Below, piece by piece: positions 55,571-64,000 of a stretch of 64,000 nt of DNA. Positions within the stretch are counted from its first letter, which is position 1. Every line of letters starts with the position of its first letter. The notes under the pieces are model-generated. The model was not told the DNA's origin and ran no database searches. It worked only from the letters and a program-made list of their open reading frames with translations. The stretch lies in contig JBFWRK010000007.1 in assembly GCA_050248955.1 (NCBI GenBank), positions 62,001 through 126,000 on the forward strand. The letters are read 5' to 3'. The stretch is from JBFWRK01 sp050248955. Its GTDB lineage: Bacteria > Actinomycetota > Acidimicrobiia > Acidimicrobiales > Ilumatobacteraceae. The position numbers and the translations under genes are program-made.

Positions 55571-56293
55571 TCAGCGGACGTACTCCATCCGCAGGCCGAT
55601 GTCGTTCCACTCCGGTTCGTCCGGATAGCGGTTGACGACCCGACCCGCGATCCGGCGCGCCGTCCACAAGAGCCCCGCCGCGTCGATCAGGTGACGTCGC
55701 GTCGCACCGCGCACGTGGGCTTCGGCGATGATCCGGTCGATGCCGGGGATCTTCGCCGCGGCGAGTGCGAGCCGCTCGTCCTGACCCTCGGTCGAGTGCG
55801 GGGACGTCGTCAACGGACGATCGCCGTTCAGCAGGTGGAAGCTCAGCTCGGGGTGGGTGGAGTACACCCGGCGCTGGTGGTACGGCTGGAGCTCGGCCTC
55901 GACCTCCCGCCAGCGGCCGAAGGAACGGTACGAGAGGTCGGTGATCCAGTCCTCGCTCGAGCGTGCTTCGTCCGCCGACGACGCCCGCAGCGCAGCACGG
56001 CACGGCACGCCCGGGATCGACGAACGACGCGGCCAGCCGAGCACGTGGCGCACCTCGCGCTCGCAGCCCCGCTCACCGCGGACGGAGTCGTGCGGGAACC
56101 CGATCGGGGCCCCGAGCGCGACCGACTCGAAGCCGGGTCGGTAGTCGAGGACGTCGAGCAGCGATGGCAGTGCGAACGGTGGCTCCACGGAGACCGTGAC
56201 GGCCTGCAGCCGTCCGGGCAGCACCAGCCACCCCGCCGGACAGGGGACGACCGCCGCGAGGATCGTGTAGGGGAAGGTCTGTCGACTCGCCAT
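55571..56293 (-). CDS. DUF429 domain protein (predicted nuclease-like)
   Basis: A 240-residue protein of the DUF429 family, an RNase H-like fold. Signatures: VSVEPPFALPSLLDVLDYRP, APIGFPHDSVRGERGCEREV, SSIPGVPCRAALRA, and VYSTHPELSFHLLNGDRPL with TEGQDERLALAAAKI. The function of the family is not established. It lies 9 bases after pilT on the same strand, which may only reflect gene packing. Confidence 0.8.
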   Translation of the reverse strand: MASRQTFPYTILAAVVPCPAGWLVLPGRLQAVTVSVEPPFALPSLLDVLDYRPGFESVALGAPIGFPHDSVRGERGCEREVRHVLGWPRRSSIPGVPCRAALRASSADEARSSEDWITDLSYRSFGRWREVEAELQPYHQRRVYSTHPELSFHLLNGDRPLTTSPHSTEGQDERLALAAAKIPGIDRIIAEAHVRGATRRHLIDAAGLLWTARRIAGRVVNRYPDEPEWNDIGLRMEYVR

Positions 56294-56302
56294 CGCGATG
56301 GC

Positions 56303-57457
56303 TCAGCGGGCGGGCGGGGGCGGCGGCAGCGCGGTCCCGTTGAACACCCGGCCGCCGTCCAGGGACGCGAGGAGCTGCTCGTTCGGCCCGCGGGCCACGA
56401 TCTCCTTCGGGAACGCCGCCGCGGCGAGCCCGACCTCGGCAGTGATCCGCCCGGCAGCGATGAGCCGGTTCAGGTCGTGCTCGAGCGTCTGCATGCCATC
56501 GATGCGAGCGGTCGTGATCACGTTGCGGATCTGGCGCGTCTTGCCCTCGCGGATCAGGTTGCGGATCGCGTCGTTCGCGACGAGCACCTCGAAAGCTGCC
56601 ACGCGCCCACCGCTCGGTGAGTGGAGCAACCGCTGGCTCACGACGCCCTGCAGTGAACCCGCAAGCTGGACCTGGATCTGGTCGCGCCGCTCCGCCGGGA
56701 ACACGTCGATGATCCGGTCGAGCGCCTGCGAGGCGTCGTTCGTGTGCAGTGTGGCGAACACGAGGTGGCCGGTCTCGGCGAGGCTCAGCGTGATCGCGAT
56801 CGACTCCAAATCGCGCATCTCACCGACGAGGATCACGTCGGGGTCCTCGCGCAGCGCGGCCTTTAGCCCGTCGGCGAACGTCGGCGTGTCCTCGCCGACC
56901 TCGCGCTGGTTGACGAGCGAGCGCTTGTGCCGGTGGAGGTACTCGATCGGATCCTCGATCGTGAGGATGTGGCAGGCGCGCGTCTCGTTGATCTCGTCGA
57001 TCATCGCGGCGAGCGTCGTCGACTTGCCGGAGCCCGTCGGGCCCACGCAGAGCACGAGCCCGTAGGGCTGCTGGAGCAGCGTGTGCACGCCCTTCGGCGT
57101 CTGCAGGTCCTCGAGCGTCTTGATGCCGTACGGGATGCCGCGCAGGGCGAGCGCCGCCGCGCCGCGCTGCTGGTACGCGTTGCCGCGGAAGCGCCCGAGG
57201 CCCTGGTAGCTGAACGAGAAGTCGAGCTGCTTCTTCTCGAGGTACACCGCCCAGTGGTCCTCGGTGAACATCGAGCGGATCATGCGGGCCACGTCGGGCG
57301 GCATGAGCCGCTGCTCGCCCTCGATCGGCACGAGCTTGCCGTCGATGCGCAGCACCGGCGGGTAGCCGGCGGTCAGATGGAGGTCGGACGCGCCGCGATC
57401 CCACACGAGTTGGAGATAGCGACCGAGCGTCGAGTCGAGCGTCGTCATCGGGAGCAT
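56303..57457 (-). CDS. pilT: Type IV pilus retraction ATPase PilT
   Basis: Hexameric ATPase that powers pilus retraction, 384 residues. The N-terminal domain (SDLHLTAGYPPVLRIDGKLV) is followed by Walker A GPTGSGKSTTLAA, the Asp box (ILTIEDPIEYLHRHKRSLVN), Walker B DVILVGEMRDLESI, the His box (ATLHTNDASQALDRIIDVFP) and the PilT-specific AIRNLIREGKTRQIRN. A C-terminal Pro-rich tail is unusual. The ATG at 57457 has GGAGG 8 bases upstream. The region before it (57458-57557) carries two CGGTGGGAACGG repeats. Confidence 0.95.
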   Translation of the reverse strand: MLPMTTLDSTLGRYLQLVWDRGASDLHLTAGYPPVLRIDGKLVPIEGEQRLMPPDVARMIRSMFTEDHWAVYLEKKQLDFSFSYQGLGRFRGNAYQQRGAAALALRGIPYGIKTLEDLQTPKGVHTLLQQPYGLVLCVGPTGSGKSTTLAAMIDEINETRACHILTIEDPIEYLHRHKRSLVNQREVGEDTPTFADGLKAALREDPDVILVGEMRDLESIAITLSLAETGHLVFATLHTNDASQALDRIIDVFPAERRDQIQVQLAGSLQGVVSQRLLHSPSGGRVAAFEVLVANDAIRNLIREGKTRQIRNVITTARIDGMQTLEHDLNRLIAAGRITAEVGLAAAAFPKEIVARGPNEQLLASLDGGRVFNGTALPPPPPAR

Positions 57458-57557
57458 TGGAGGACCTCCACGGCCAGTCGAGAGAAGGAGCGGGGCGAAC
57501 GGTGGGAACGGGACAAGCGGTGGGAACGGTGGGGAGCAGTCGTGCGGTGCAGTCGGG

Positions 57558-58331
57558 TCACAGTGGCCACATCCGATCGACGAGGGGTCGGCCGGCGACG
57601 ATCGCGAGGAACGCCCCGCTGGCCAGGAACGGTCCGAAGGGCACGGCGGTGCGCCGGCCAGCCTTGCCGACCGCCATCAGCACGATGCCGACGGTCGCGC
57701 CGAGGACGAACCCGAGGAAGATGCCGACCGGCGCGAACGGGAGCCCTTGCCATCCGAGGTACCAGCCGAGCACGGCGCCGAGCCGGACGTCGCCGAACCC
57801 GAACCCGCCGCGAGCCGCTGCGTAGATCGCGAGGAACGCGACGAGCGCGCCTGCCGCACCGATCGCCGCCCAGCGGAGTCGCTCCGGTTGATCGTCGAGC
57901 ACGGCGGCGAGCGCGAGCGTCCCGATGCCGCAGGCGCCGGCGGCATACACGATCCGCCGCGGGAGCAGCTGGGTGTCGAGGTCGATGAACGAGAGCGCGA
58001 CGAGGAACGCGGCGAGCACGAGGTACGCCGGCAGCGCCCAGGTCATACCGATCCGCCACGCGGTGAGCGCGAAGCACGCACCGGTCATCAGTTCGACCAC
58101 GGCGTAGCGCGCCGACACCGACGCGCCACAGTGGCGGCAGCGCCCGCGCAGCGCGAGCCACGACAGCACGGGTACGAGGTCGACCGCGGTGAGGCGCGTC
58201 TCGCATGCCGCGCACGCCGATGGCGGCTGCACGACCGAGCGACCCGCCGGAACGCGGTAGATGACGACGTTGAGGAACGAGCCGATGAGCAGACCGAACA
58301 GCCCGCAGAAGATCACGAGGCCGGCGGTCAT
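57558..58331 (-). CDS. pilD: Prepilin peptidase / N-methyltransferase
   Basis: A 257-residue A24 peptidase. It has the N-terminal LIGSFLNVVIYRVPAGRSVV, the four-cysteine zinc site (CAACETR and CRHCGAS), RYAVVELMTG, the first catalytic aspartate in SFIDLDTQLLPRRIV and the second in GFGFGDVRLGAVLGW, and VPFGPFLASGAF near the end. It processes the prepilins in the operon. The ATG overlaps the stop of the PilX-like gene (ATGA). Confidence 0.95.
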   Translation of the reverse strand: MTAGLVIFCGLFGLLIGSFLNVVIYRVPAGRSVVQPPSACAACETRLTAVDLVPVLSWLALRGRCRHCGASVSARYAVVELMTGACFALTAWRIGMTWALPAYLVLAAFLVALSFIDLDTQLLPRRIVYAAGACGIGTLALAAVLDDQPERLRWAAIGAAGALVAFLAIYAAARGGFGFGDVRLGAVLGWYLGWQGLPFAPVGIFLGFVLGATVGIVLMAVGKAGRRTAVPFGPFLASGAFLAIVAGRPLVDRMWPL

Positions 58332-59995
58332 GCGTCCACGATCCAGTCGTTGATCGCGAAGCTACGGTCGACGTTGACCTCGAGGCTGGAGACGGAGCTG
58401 ACCAGCCGGCCGCCGACGTTCGCGACGGCCTGGAGGCTGACTTGGCGCTGGATCGGCTCGGTGACGACACCGACGAGCCAGTTGGCAGTCGGGGTCACCG
58501 GGGCGTTCTGCAATGCCAGCAGGATGCGGGTGGCGACGACGCCGCCGTTCATCCGCAGCGTGTACGCCGTCGACGCGCCGCTCACGTTGACCTGTGCGTT
58601 CGGCGTGAAGAGGTACCCGTCGAGATCGAACACCGATCCCGAGCCCACCTGGACATCGACCACGTTCGCTGTCGCGGCGACGGTCGACGCCGCGTACTTG
58701 GCGGGTGGGGCCGTGGCAGACACCGAGACGGTGTGCGCGCTCGCGGCGATGGTGGTGCCGTCCGGCCGCAGCACGACGTCGGCGGGGACCTCGACTGCCG
58801 CGGACGAGATCCCGAACGACACGGTGCGGATCGAGGTGCCCTCGGACCCGCGCGTCGTCGCGCTCGACAGCCGGCGGTTCATCCGCAGCGACGTGCCGTT
58901 GCCGGAGACGCTGAGCTTGCCGCCGCTCCCGAAGATGAGCGTCGCTCCTTTGCCGGTGATCTCGTGAGCACGTGGAGCGGTGGACACGAACGCGGCATCG
59001 GCGTCGAACGTGCAGCCTGGGTTGCGACCCTCGCCCATCACGACGTTCGCGCCGTTCGAGATCTGCAGCGGCCGCTCGAAGTAGTAGATGCCCGAGGTGA
59101 AGTAGTGGTTGCCGCCGTTCAGCACGAGCGGCGCCGAGCCGAGGTAGCGACCGGGGTAGTAGACGTTGCAGCTGCCGATCTTGCTCTGCGAGCCGGGACG
59201 CTCGTAGGTGGGGAGCTGCGGCAAGGCCGGGTAGCTGCGGGTGCCGTCCGAGGCGAGGTCGCCGGCCGCGTCCCACCACGGTGTGGTGACGCACTCGGTC
59301 GTGTGCGCGACAGCTTCGCCGGCAGCTGTCGCACCCACGCCGAAGCCATCGGTCGCCAACGCCGCGGTGCAGTCACCGAGGTTCGGCAGCCCGGTCGGCA
59401 GAGCAGCCGGCAACCCGGTGACGAGATCGATCAGGCCCCCGAGCTCGTAGCGCAGGAGCGGGGTCATCGTCGACGCGTAGCTCGACGTGGCGATGTTGTT
59501 GTTCTTGACGAGGATGTCCGCCGTCTGGCCCGAGAGCCTTCCGGCGTTGACGAAGACGCCGCCGTCGATCTCCTTCGCGAAGCCGGTTCCGAGTCCCTCG
59601 ACGTTCGACGTCGTTGCCTGGTTCGACGTCGAGATCAGGCCGAGACGGCCGCTGCCGGTCTCGTAGACCTGCATCGTCGTGCACGTGACGTTCACGGCGA
59701 TGCCGTTGAACGTGAAGTTCGAGCTCGGCGCGAAGCACTTGCTCGGGCCCACGGCGCGCTGCATCGTGGTCGCCATCCGGATCGCCGACTTGACCGCTTC
59801 GACGCGCGCCGTGCGGCTCTCGGTCGCGGGCAGCGCGCGCAGCACGCCGGTCGCGTAGCTCAACAGCGCGCCGACGATGACGCCGCCGACGAGCACCAGC
59901 ACGAGCGCGAGCGCCAACGCGGCGCCCTCGTCCGATCCGGCTCCCGTGGCGCGCACACGCATGGCGCGCCGGGCGCGTTCCACGATCGCGGCCAT
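58328..59995 (-). CDS. Large PilX-like pilus assembly protein
   Basis: A 555-residue protein. Residues 15-50 (EGAALALALVLVLVGGVIVG) form one membrane helix with a PilX-like N-terminus that lacks a prepilin cleavage glycine; the rest is extracellular, beta-rich and Ser/Thr/Gly/Asn-rich, with CTFDADAAFVSTAPRAHEI and GKLSVSGNGTSLRMNR. It is far longer than typical PilX (about 190). Genes overlap: the ATG begins in the stop of the VWA prepilin (TGATGG) and the stop overlaps pilD. A part in the pilus tip complex is the likely role. Confidence 0.8.
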   Translation of the reverse strand: MAAIVERARRAMRVRATGAGSDEGAALALALVLVLVGGVIVGALLSYATGVLRALPATESRTARVEAVKSAIRMATTMQRAVGPSKCFAPSSNFTFNGIAVNVTCTTMQVYETGSGRLGLISTSNQATTSNVEGLGTGFAKEIDGGVFVNAGRLSGQTADILVKNNNIATSSYASTMTPLLRYELGGLIDLVTGLPAALPTGLPNLGDCTAALATDGFGVGATAAGEAVAHTTECVTTPWWDAAGDLASDGTRSYPALPQLPTYERPGSQSKIGSCNVYYPGRYLGSAPLVLNGGNHYFTSGIYYFERPLQISNGANVVMGEGRNPGCTFDADAAFVSTAPRAHEITGKGATLIFGSGGKLSVSGNGTSLRMNRRLSSATTRGSEGTSIRTVSFGISSAAVEVPADVVLRPDGTTIAASAHTVSVSATAPPAKYAASTVAATANVVDVQVGSGSVFDLDGYLFTPNAQVNVSGASTAYTLRMNGGVVATRILLALQNAPVTPTANWLVGVVTEPIQRQVSLQAVANVGGRLVSSVSSLEVNVDRSFAINDWIVDA

Positions 59996-61683
59996 CAGGT
60001 ACTCCTCGAGACGAACGTGCACGACACGGCCTCGTCCGGTCGGAGGCGCAGCGCCACGCCGGGCGCGCCAGCCGCTGCGGGACCCATTCGGGCGGCGTCG
60101 AAGGGCACGCCGAACGAGCTGCAGTCGATGCGGTCGAGCACGTAGCCATCCGCCGGCTGCTCGATGATCTCGACCGTGCGCTCGGTGACGTTCTTCGCGA
60201 ACTGGTAGTCGAACGTGATCGATGAGGAGCGGCTCGGATCGAGATCCTGCACGCCGGTGTCCGTGGTGTAGCTCCACGGCTGCGTGCTGAGCGACAGGTT
60301 CCCCGCCCCGTCCATGATCCGCTTCTGCACCGTGACCGTGCCACCGCACTCGGCCGCCGAGATCGCGCGCAGCACGTTGCCGAGCTCCGAGAACGCTCCG
60401 TTCTTGGCGGGGATGAAGAGATCGGCGGTCGCCGCGTTGCCCGGGTTGCTCGCGTTGGTGCCGTTCCACTGGACACTGCCGACGACCTGCTTCAACCGGT
60501 TCACCGATGCCGTGCTCTTCGCCGTCGCACCGACGAGCACGCCGATGACCCGGGCACCCGTGCCGCGACCGAAGTTGGCGGCGTCGACGGCGCGGGACAC
60601 GTCGGCGGTGTCGATCCTGCCGTCGATCTGCGACGACGAGGTCCTGTTCCGGTTCGGATCGCCGTCGGTGATGAACACGACGAGGTCCGGGACGGTCGCG
60701 AGGGTGGTGCCGTTGTTGGCGCGGAAGGTGCGCCACAGGGCGTCCTCCCAGTTGGTCGCCGCACCGGTCTGGTTCCACACGATGTTGTTGATCCGGTTCT
60801 TCGCCGCGGTCACCTCGGACGACGGGTTGAGCACGGAGACGTAGTTGCCGAAGCCGCTGCTCGGGTACATCTGGTAGGCGCTGTAGTCGAAGCCGACCAG
60901 CGTCATCCGGCTCGGGGTCCCCGTGAACGCATCGACGAAGCTCTTCGCCGCGCTCTTCAGCGCGCCGTCACCACCCTGGTTCGGCACGGAGCCGGAGGTG
61001 TCGAGCACTAGCGCGATCGTGCCCCCGCAACGGCTACGCGGTGCGGCCGGATCGGCGATGCCACCGGAGTAGTCGGTCGGCAGCGCGTCGCCCATCGCGA
61101 GGCCGGAACCGCCGGTGCTGAAGATGTTGCCCGAGCTGAACACCACCGCGAGATCGGAGCCGACCGGCTGCACGACGCGCTGGTTGCGGGCGACGAGGCT
61201 GAGCGCGTGGGTCGGCGGCTGGTCCGGCGTCCACCCCGCTGGCGGCGACGGGAGCTCGTGGGCGACGATGATCCGCTTCACCTGCGCGCCGCGGATCTCG
61301 TAACGGGCGAGCACCCACTCGACCCCGGTCGTCTCGTAGCGGTAGGCGACCTCGTACGACGCACCGCCCGCGCCGTCTGCCCGCGTGAGGGTCACGACGT
61401 TCGTGCCGGGCAACGTCGTACCGGCCAACGGCTGGAGCGTCGGCGTGGTGTCGGAGCTCGTCGCCGACGAGAGATCGACGGGGAGCCACGTTTGGAGGAA
61501 GGCGATGTCCTTCGCCTCGGCGATGCGGGCCTGTATCGGCTTCTGCGCCTTGAGGATCAGGATCACCGCCGCCGAGAGGGTCGCCATGATGACGCCGAGG
61601 ATCGTGACGCCGATCAGCAGTTCGACGAGCGTGACGCCCTCGTCGCCGCGCCGCCTAGACGTCGAGCGCGCCGGGGAAGACAT
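59995..61683 (-). CDS. Prepilin with a von Willebrand A domain
   Basis: A 562-residue protein with a class III signal (RRGDEGVTLVELLIGVTILG; cleavage after Gly16, Glu21 at +5), a minor-pilin segment to about 205, then a VWA domain with MIDAS residues (IALVLDTSGSVPNQ near 228, a later Thr in GAATNWEDAL and Asp in VVFITDGDPN) and a Cys-containing C-terminal domain (ECGGTVTVQKRIM, IDCSSFGVPFD). The MIDAS fold implies metal-dependent adhesion. It is the best candidate for the pilus-tip adhesin. The ATG at 61683 lies 29 bases inside the preceding gene. Confidence 0.85.
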   Translation of the reverse strand: MSSPARSTSRRRGDEGVTLVELLIGVTILGVIMATLSAAVILILKAQKPIQARIAEAKDIAFLQTWLPVDLSSATSSDTTPTLQPLAGTTLPGTNVVTLTRADGAGGASYEVAYRYETTGVEWVLARYEIRGAQVKRIIVAHELPSPPAGWTPDQPPTHALSLVARNQRVVQPVGSDLAVVFSSGNIFSTGGSGLAMGDALPTDYSGGIADPAAPRSRCGGTIALVLDTSGSVPNQGGDGALKSAAKSFVDAFTGTPSRMTLVGFDYSAYQMYPSSGFGNYVSVLNPSSEVTAAKNRINNIVWNQTGAATNWEDALWRTFRANNGTTLATVPDLVVFITDGDPNRNRTSSSQIDGRIDTADVSRAVDAANFGRGTGARVIGVLVGATAKSTASVNRLKQVVGSVQWNGTNASNPGNAATADLFIPAKNGAFSELGNVLRAISAAECGGTVTVQKRIMDGAGNLSLSTQPWSYTTDTGVQDLDPSRSSSITFDYQFAKNVTERTVEIIEQPADGYVLDRIDCSSFGVPFDAARMGPAAAGAPGVALRLRPDEAVSCTFVSRST

Positions 61684-62233
61684 CGTTCTTCACCACCTCG
61701 AGCTGTCGGACGGTACGGCCGTCCGGGGCCGCCACGCGGATGGTGATCTTCTGCAGCGTCCGGGATGTGGAGAGACCGACGGCCTGGTTGCACTCCGTGC
61801 CCCCGAGGCCGTTCTGCGCGGCCCACGAACCAGCGGCGTCGCCGGTCGGTGACCAGTAGCTGAGATCGAGGATCGTCACCGTCGACGCCGGCCAACCCAC
61901 CGTGCCGGCGGCCGCCTGCACGATCGGCAGGTACCCGCCGTTCGCGTCGTTGCCCGGGCACGGGAGGTAGGCCCACCCCGTGAGGCGGTCGGCGGCACTC
62001 GAGAGCACCGCTTCGACCTTGGCCTTGTCGTTCGTGACGTTCGAGACGCGCGTCGCGCTCCAGAGGCCGCCGAGCACGGACGTGGTTGCGATGCCCATCA
62101 AGCTGATCGCGACGATCAGTTCGACGAGCGAGAACCCTGCATCGGGATGGCGCGCGTCGTCCGGCCGGGTCTCGTCATCGAGATCCGGCCCGCGATGCAT
62201 CGCGGCCCGCACGGCCCGTAGGACCCGCCTCAT
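61655..62233 (-). CDS. Minor pilin-like prepilin
   Basis: A 192-residue prepilin with class III signal (HPDAGFSLVELIVAISLMG; cleavage after the Gly, Glu at +5). The long N-terminal leader (about 33 residues) contains MHRGPDLDDETRPDD. The globular part has two cysteines (YLPCPGND, GGTECNQAV). It resembles PilV/PulI-type minor pilins. Its ATG overlaps the pilC stop (ATGA) and its stop overlaps the VWA prepilin by 29 bases. Confidence 0.85.
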   Translation of the reverse strand: MRRVLRAVRAAMHRGPDLDDETRPDDARHPDAGFSLVELIVAISLMGIATTSVLGGLWSATRVSNVTNDKAKVEAVLSSAADRLTGWAYLPCPGNDANGGYLPIVQAAAGTVGWPASTVTILDLSYWSPTGDAAGSWAAQNGLGGTECNQAVGLSTSRTLQKITIRVAAPDGRTVRQLEVVKNDVFPGALDV

Positions 62234-63435
62234 CCGTTGTACCCGCCGAGCACGCCGTACATCGCCTGCACCAGCGCGACAGCGACGAAGCCCACGATCG
62301 CGCCGACGAAGATGATCATCGCCGGCTCGAACATCGCGGTGAACCGCTTCACGCGCTGGTCGAGCTCGCGGTCGAAGTACATCGCCGCAGTGCCGAGCTG
62401 CTTGTCGAGCGTGCCGGTCTCCTCGCCGACCTTGAACATCTGCCGGGCAGCACCCGGGAACAGCTCCGTCGCGATCAGCGGCTGCGAGAACCCCGCGCCT
62501 CCGACCATCAGGAGGCGAGCCGCCTCGAGACGTTCGACGTACACCGCGTTGCTCGTCGACTCAGTCGTCACGCGCATCGCTTCCGGCAACGGCACGCCGG
62601 CCGAGATCATCGACGACAGGATCCGGCAGAACCGTTCGAGGATCGCATACTGGATGATCCCGTTGACGACCGGGATCTTCAGCAACAAGCGGTCCTTCAC
62701 CCGCCCGCCGGGCCCGGTGGTGCGCATCCAGATGAAGATCGCGACGAACAGCGCGATGATGCCGGCAGGCACGAACCAGAGGTCACTGAAGAACCGGGCC
62801 ATGCCGAGCAGCGCCCGGGTCGCGAGCGGCAGCTTCACGTCGAGCTCGTCGAACAGGAGCTTGAACTTCGGGAGCACCCAACCGGCGAGGATCACGACGG
62901 TGCCGATCGCGAGGGCGACGACGACGCTCGGGTACGCGAGCGCGGCGGTGATCCGCGACCTGGCCTGGATGTCACGGTCGATGTAGTCCGCCAGCCCGTC
63001 GAGCGTGTCGTCGAGGTTGCCGATCAGCTCGGCCGAGCTCAGCACGCCGAGGTACACCGGTGGGAACGCCTCGGGGTACGAGCTCGCCGCTTCGGAGAAC
63101 GTCGACCCCTGGCGGAGCTGCTCGGCCATGCCGCTCGTGACCTTGCGGACGACAGGGTCCTGCGCTTCGGCGGCGATCGTGTTGAGCGCCTCCATGATCG
63201 GGATGCCGGCCTTGACGAACACCGCGAGCTGACGGCTGAAGTGCATCAGCTCCTTGCGCTTCATCTTCGCTTTCGTGATGTCGATGTTGAGCGAGCTGCG
63301 CTTCTGGTCGACGGTCAGCGGGACGAGGTCGCGGTCCAGGAGGAGCGCGCGCACCTCACCGACGGTCGCTCCTTTGATCGAGCCCTCGACGGTGGCTCCG
63401 CTGGCATCGATGGCGCTGTAGGCGAACTTGGTCAT
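62230..63435 (-). CDS. pilC: Type IV pilus inner-membrane platform protein PilC
   Basis: A 401-residue GspF/PilC membrane protein. Two homologous cytoplasmic regions (ELMHFSRQLAVFVKAGIPIM and ERFCRILSSMISAGVPLPEA) each precede membrane helices, and GVLSSAELIGNLDDTLDGLA and FKVGEETGTLDKQLGTAAMY are family motifs. Three helices are seen near 169-192, 222-241 and 370-392. The gene lies 12 bases after pilB and overlaps the minor pilin gene. Confidence 0.95.
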   Translation of the reverse strand: MTKFAYSAIDASGATVEGSIKGATVGEVRALLLDRDLVPLTVDQKRSSLNIDITKAKMKRKELMHFSRQLAVFVKAGIPIMEALNTIAAEAQDPVVRKVTSGMAEQLRQGSTFSEAASSYPEAFPPVYLGVLSSAELIGNLDDTLDGLADYIDRDIQARSRITAALAYPSVVVALAIGTVVILAGWVLPKFKLLFDELDVKLPLATRALLGMARFFSDLWFVPAGIIALFVAIFIWMRTTGPGGRVKDRLLLKIPVVNGIIQYAILERFCRILSSMISAGVPLPEAMRVTTESTSNAVYVERLEAARLLMVGGAGFSQPLIATELFPGAARQMFKVGEETGTLDKQLGTAAMYFDRELDQRVKRFTAMFEPAMIIFVGAIVGFVAVALVQAMYGVLGGYNG

Positions 63436-63447
63436 GGTGGGCTCCGG

Positions 63448-64000
63448 TCAGTTCCCGAACAGGGTGCGGATGACTTCGGGGATCGTCGTGATGTCCTGGT
63501 CGACGAGCGCGAGGGCCTCCATCGCGAGTGGGCGCATGCCCTGGGCGACGGCGAGCTTGCGGAGCTCGTCCTGTGTGGCCCAGCCGACGACGAGACGGCG
63601 GAGCTCCGGCGTGATCCGGAGGAGCTCGTAGATGCCGATGCGATCGCGGTAGCCCGTGCCGGCGCAGAGGTCGCAGCCGCGGCCGTGGAAGAACTCGCTC
63701 TTCGGGTAGCCGCCGTGGCGCTCGTAGAAGCCGACCTCCTGGGCCGGAGGGCGGTACGGCTCGCGGCAGTTGTCGCAGATCCGGCGGAGGAGCCGTTGGC
63801 CGACGACGCCGATCACGGACGACGCGATCAGGAACGACTCGATGCCCATGTCGAGAAAGCGATGGAGCGCAGCCACGGCGTCCGTGCCGTGGACGGAGGA
63901 GAGCACCAGGTGGCCGGTGAGCGCCGACTGGATCGCGATGCGGGCGGTGTCGACATCGCGGATCTCGCCGACGAGGATCACGTCGGGGTCCTGGCGCAGG
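63448..64000 (-). CDS. pilB: Type IV pilus extension ATPase PilB, 5' end cut by window edge
   Basis: C-terminal 184 residues of the assembly ATPase. The frame begins LRQDPDVILVGEIRDVDTAR (Walker B) and has the His box (GHLVLSSVHGTDAVAALHRF), the tetracysteine zinc module (CDNC and CDLCAGTGYRDRIGIYELL) that separates PilB from PilT, and the C-terminal MRPLAMEALALVDQDITTIP. The start and Walker A lie beyond base 64000. First gene seen of the pil operon. Confidence 0.95.
   Translation of the reverse strand, partial: LRQDPDVILVGEIRDVDTARIAIQSALTGHLVLSSVHGTDAVAALHRFLDMGIESFLIASSVIGVVGQRLLRRICDNCREPYRPPAQEVGFYERHGGYPKSEFFHGRGCDLCAGTGYRDRIGIYELLRITPELRRLVVGWATQDELRKLAVAQGMRPLAMEALALVDQDITTIPEVIRTLFGN

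Overview
The window reads as a compact, high-GC actinobacterial chromosome, most probably of the class Acidimicrobiia (inferred). The family markers are a rex-hemA-hemC operon, MshA (mycothiol synthesis), an orphan GlnR-type regulator beside two glutamine synthetases, the small acyl-CoA carboxylase epsilon subunit, F420/LLM-type oxidoreductase and DUF429. Many genes start at GTG, overlap their neighbour by 4 bp (GTGA/ATGA), and at least 17 starts have a TAnnnT -10 box only 6-10 bases upstream, the geometry of leaderless transcription. I see no rRNA, tRNA, CRISPR array, insertion sequence or prophage.

Layout. 1-2781 (minus): haem synthesis under Rex, with a Rex-like operator between two outward-facing promoters. 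2848-6073: a 7-TM protein, an acyl-CoA ligase, a SAM hydrolase and a 28-residue membrane peptide. 6323-13301: proC, a YbjN protein, mshA, an XRE regulator, a MoaD-like protein, a histidine phosphatase coupled to a metallopeptidase, an MFS exporter and a lipoprotein. 13347-16606: nitrogen assimilation (glnII, glnA, glnR) with a four-half-site GlnR-like operator. 16608-29559: a repeat patch, a secreted sugar dehydrogenase with three C-terminal repeats, a PLP decarboxylase, ridA-tag, an LLM oxidoreductase, a PilZ glycosyltransferase next to an M23 peptidase, a LysM lipoprotein, two hydrolases, a CrtA-like enzyme and plsY. 29550-33963 (minus): carotenoid operon crtE-cruF-crtI-glycosyltransferase. 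34016-36420: two paralogous membrane-anchored beta-propeller-like proteins. 36452-39422: xseA/xseB and rmuC. 39398-51555: CoA transferase/aminotransferase, phosphoesterase, ArsC-like reductase, S9 peptidase, acyl-CoA carboxylase (accD/accE), a degenerate prepilin-peptidase homologue, an ATP-dependent DNA ligase and a CopC-CopD fusion. 51681-54264: dnaX-recR.

54265-64000 is a type IV pilus locus: a major pilin on the plus strand, then on the minus strand pilB (cut by the window edge), pilC, a minor pilin, a prepilin fused to a von Willebrand A domain, a large PilX-like protein, the prepilin peptidase and pilT, with a DUF429 gene beyond. The pilin is flanked by the most unusual non-coding DNA of the window: a lower-GC leader with a 20-bp inverted repeat upstream, and a perfect terminator, a CCCGCA-rich tract and two 74-bp direct repeats downstream.

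The best candidates for something undescribed are the pilin with a VWA domain and its repeat-rich surroundings, the inactive-looking prepilin-peptidase paralogue, the PilZ-glycosyltransferase/M23 pair, and the two predicted operators (Rex, GlnR).
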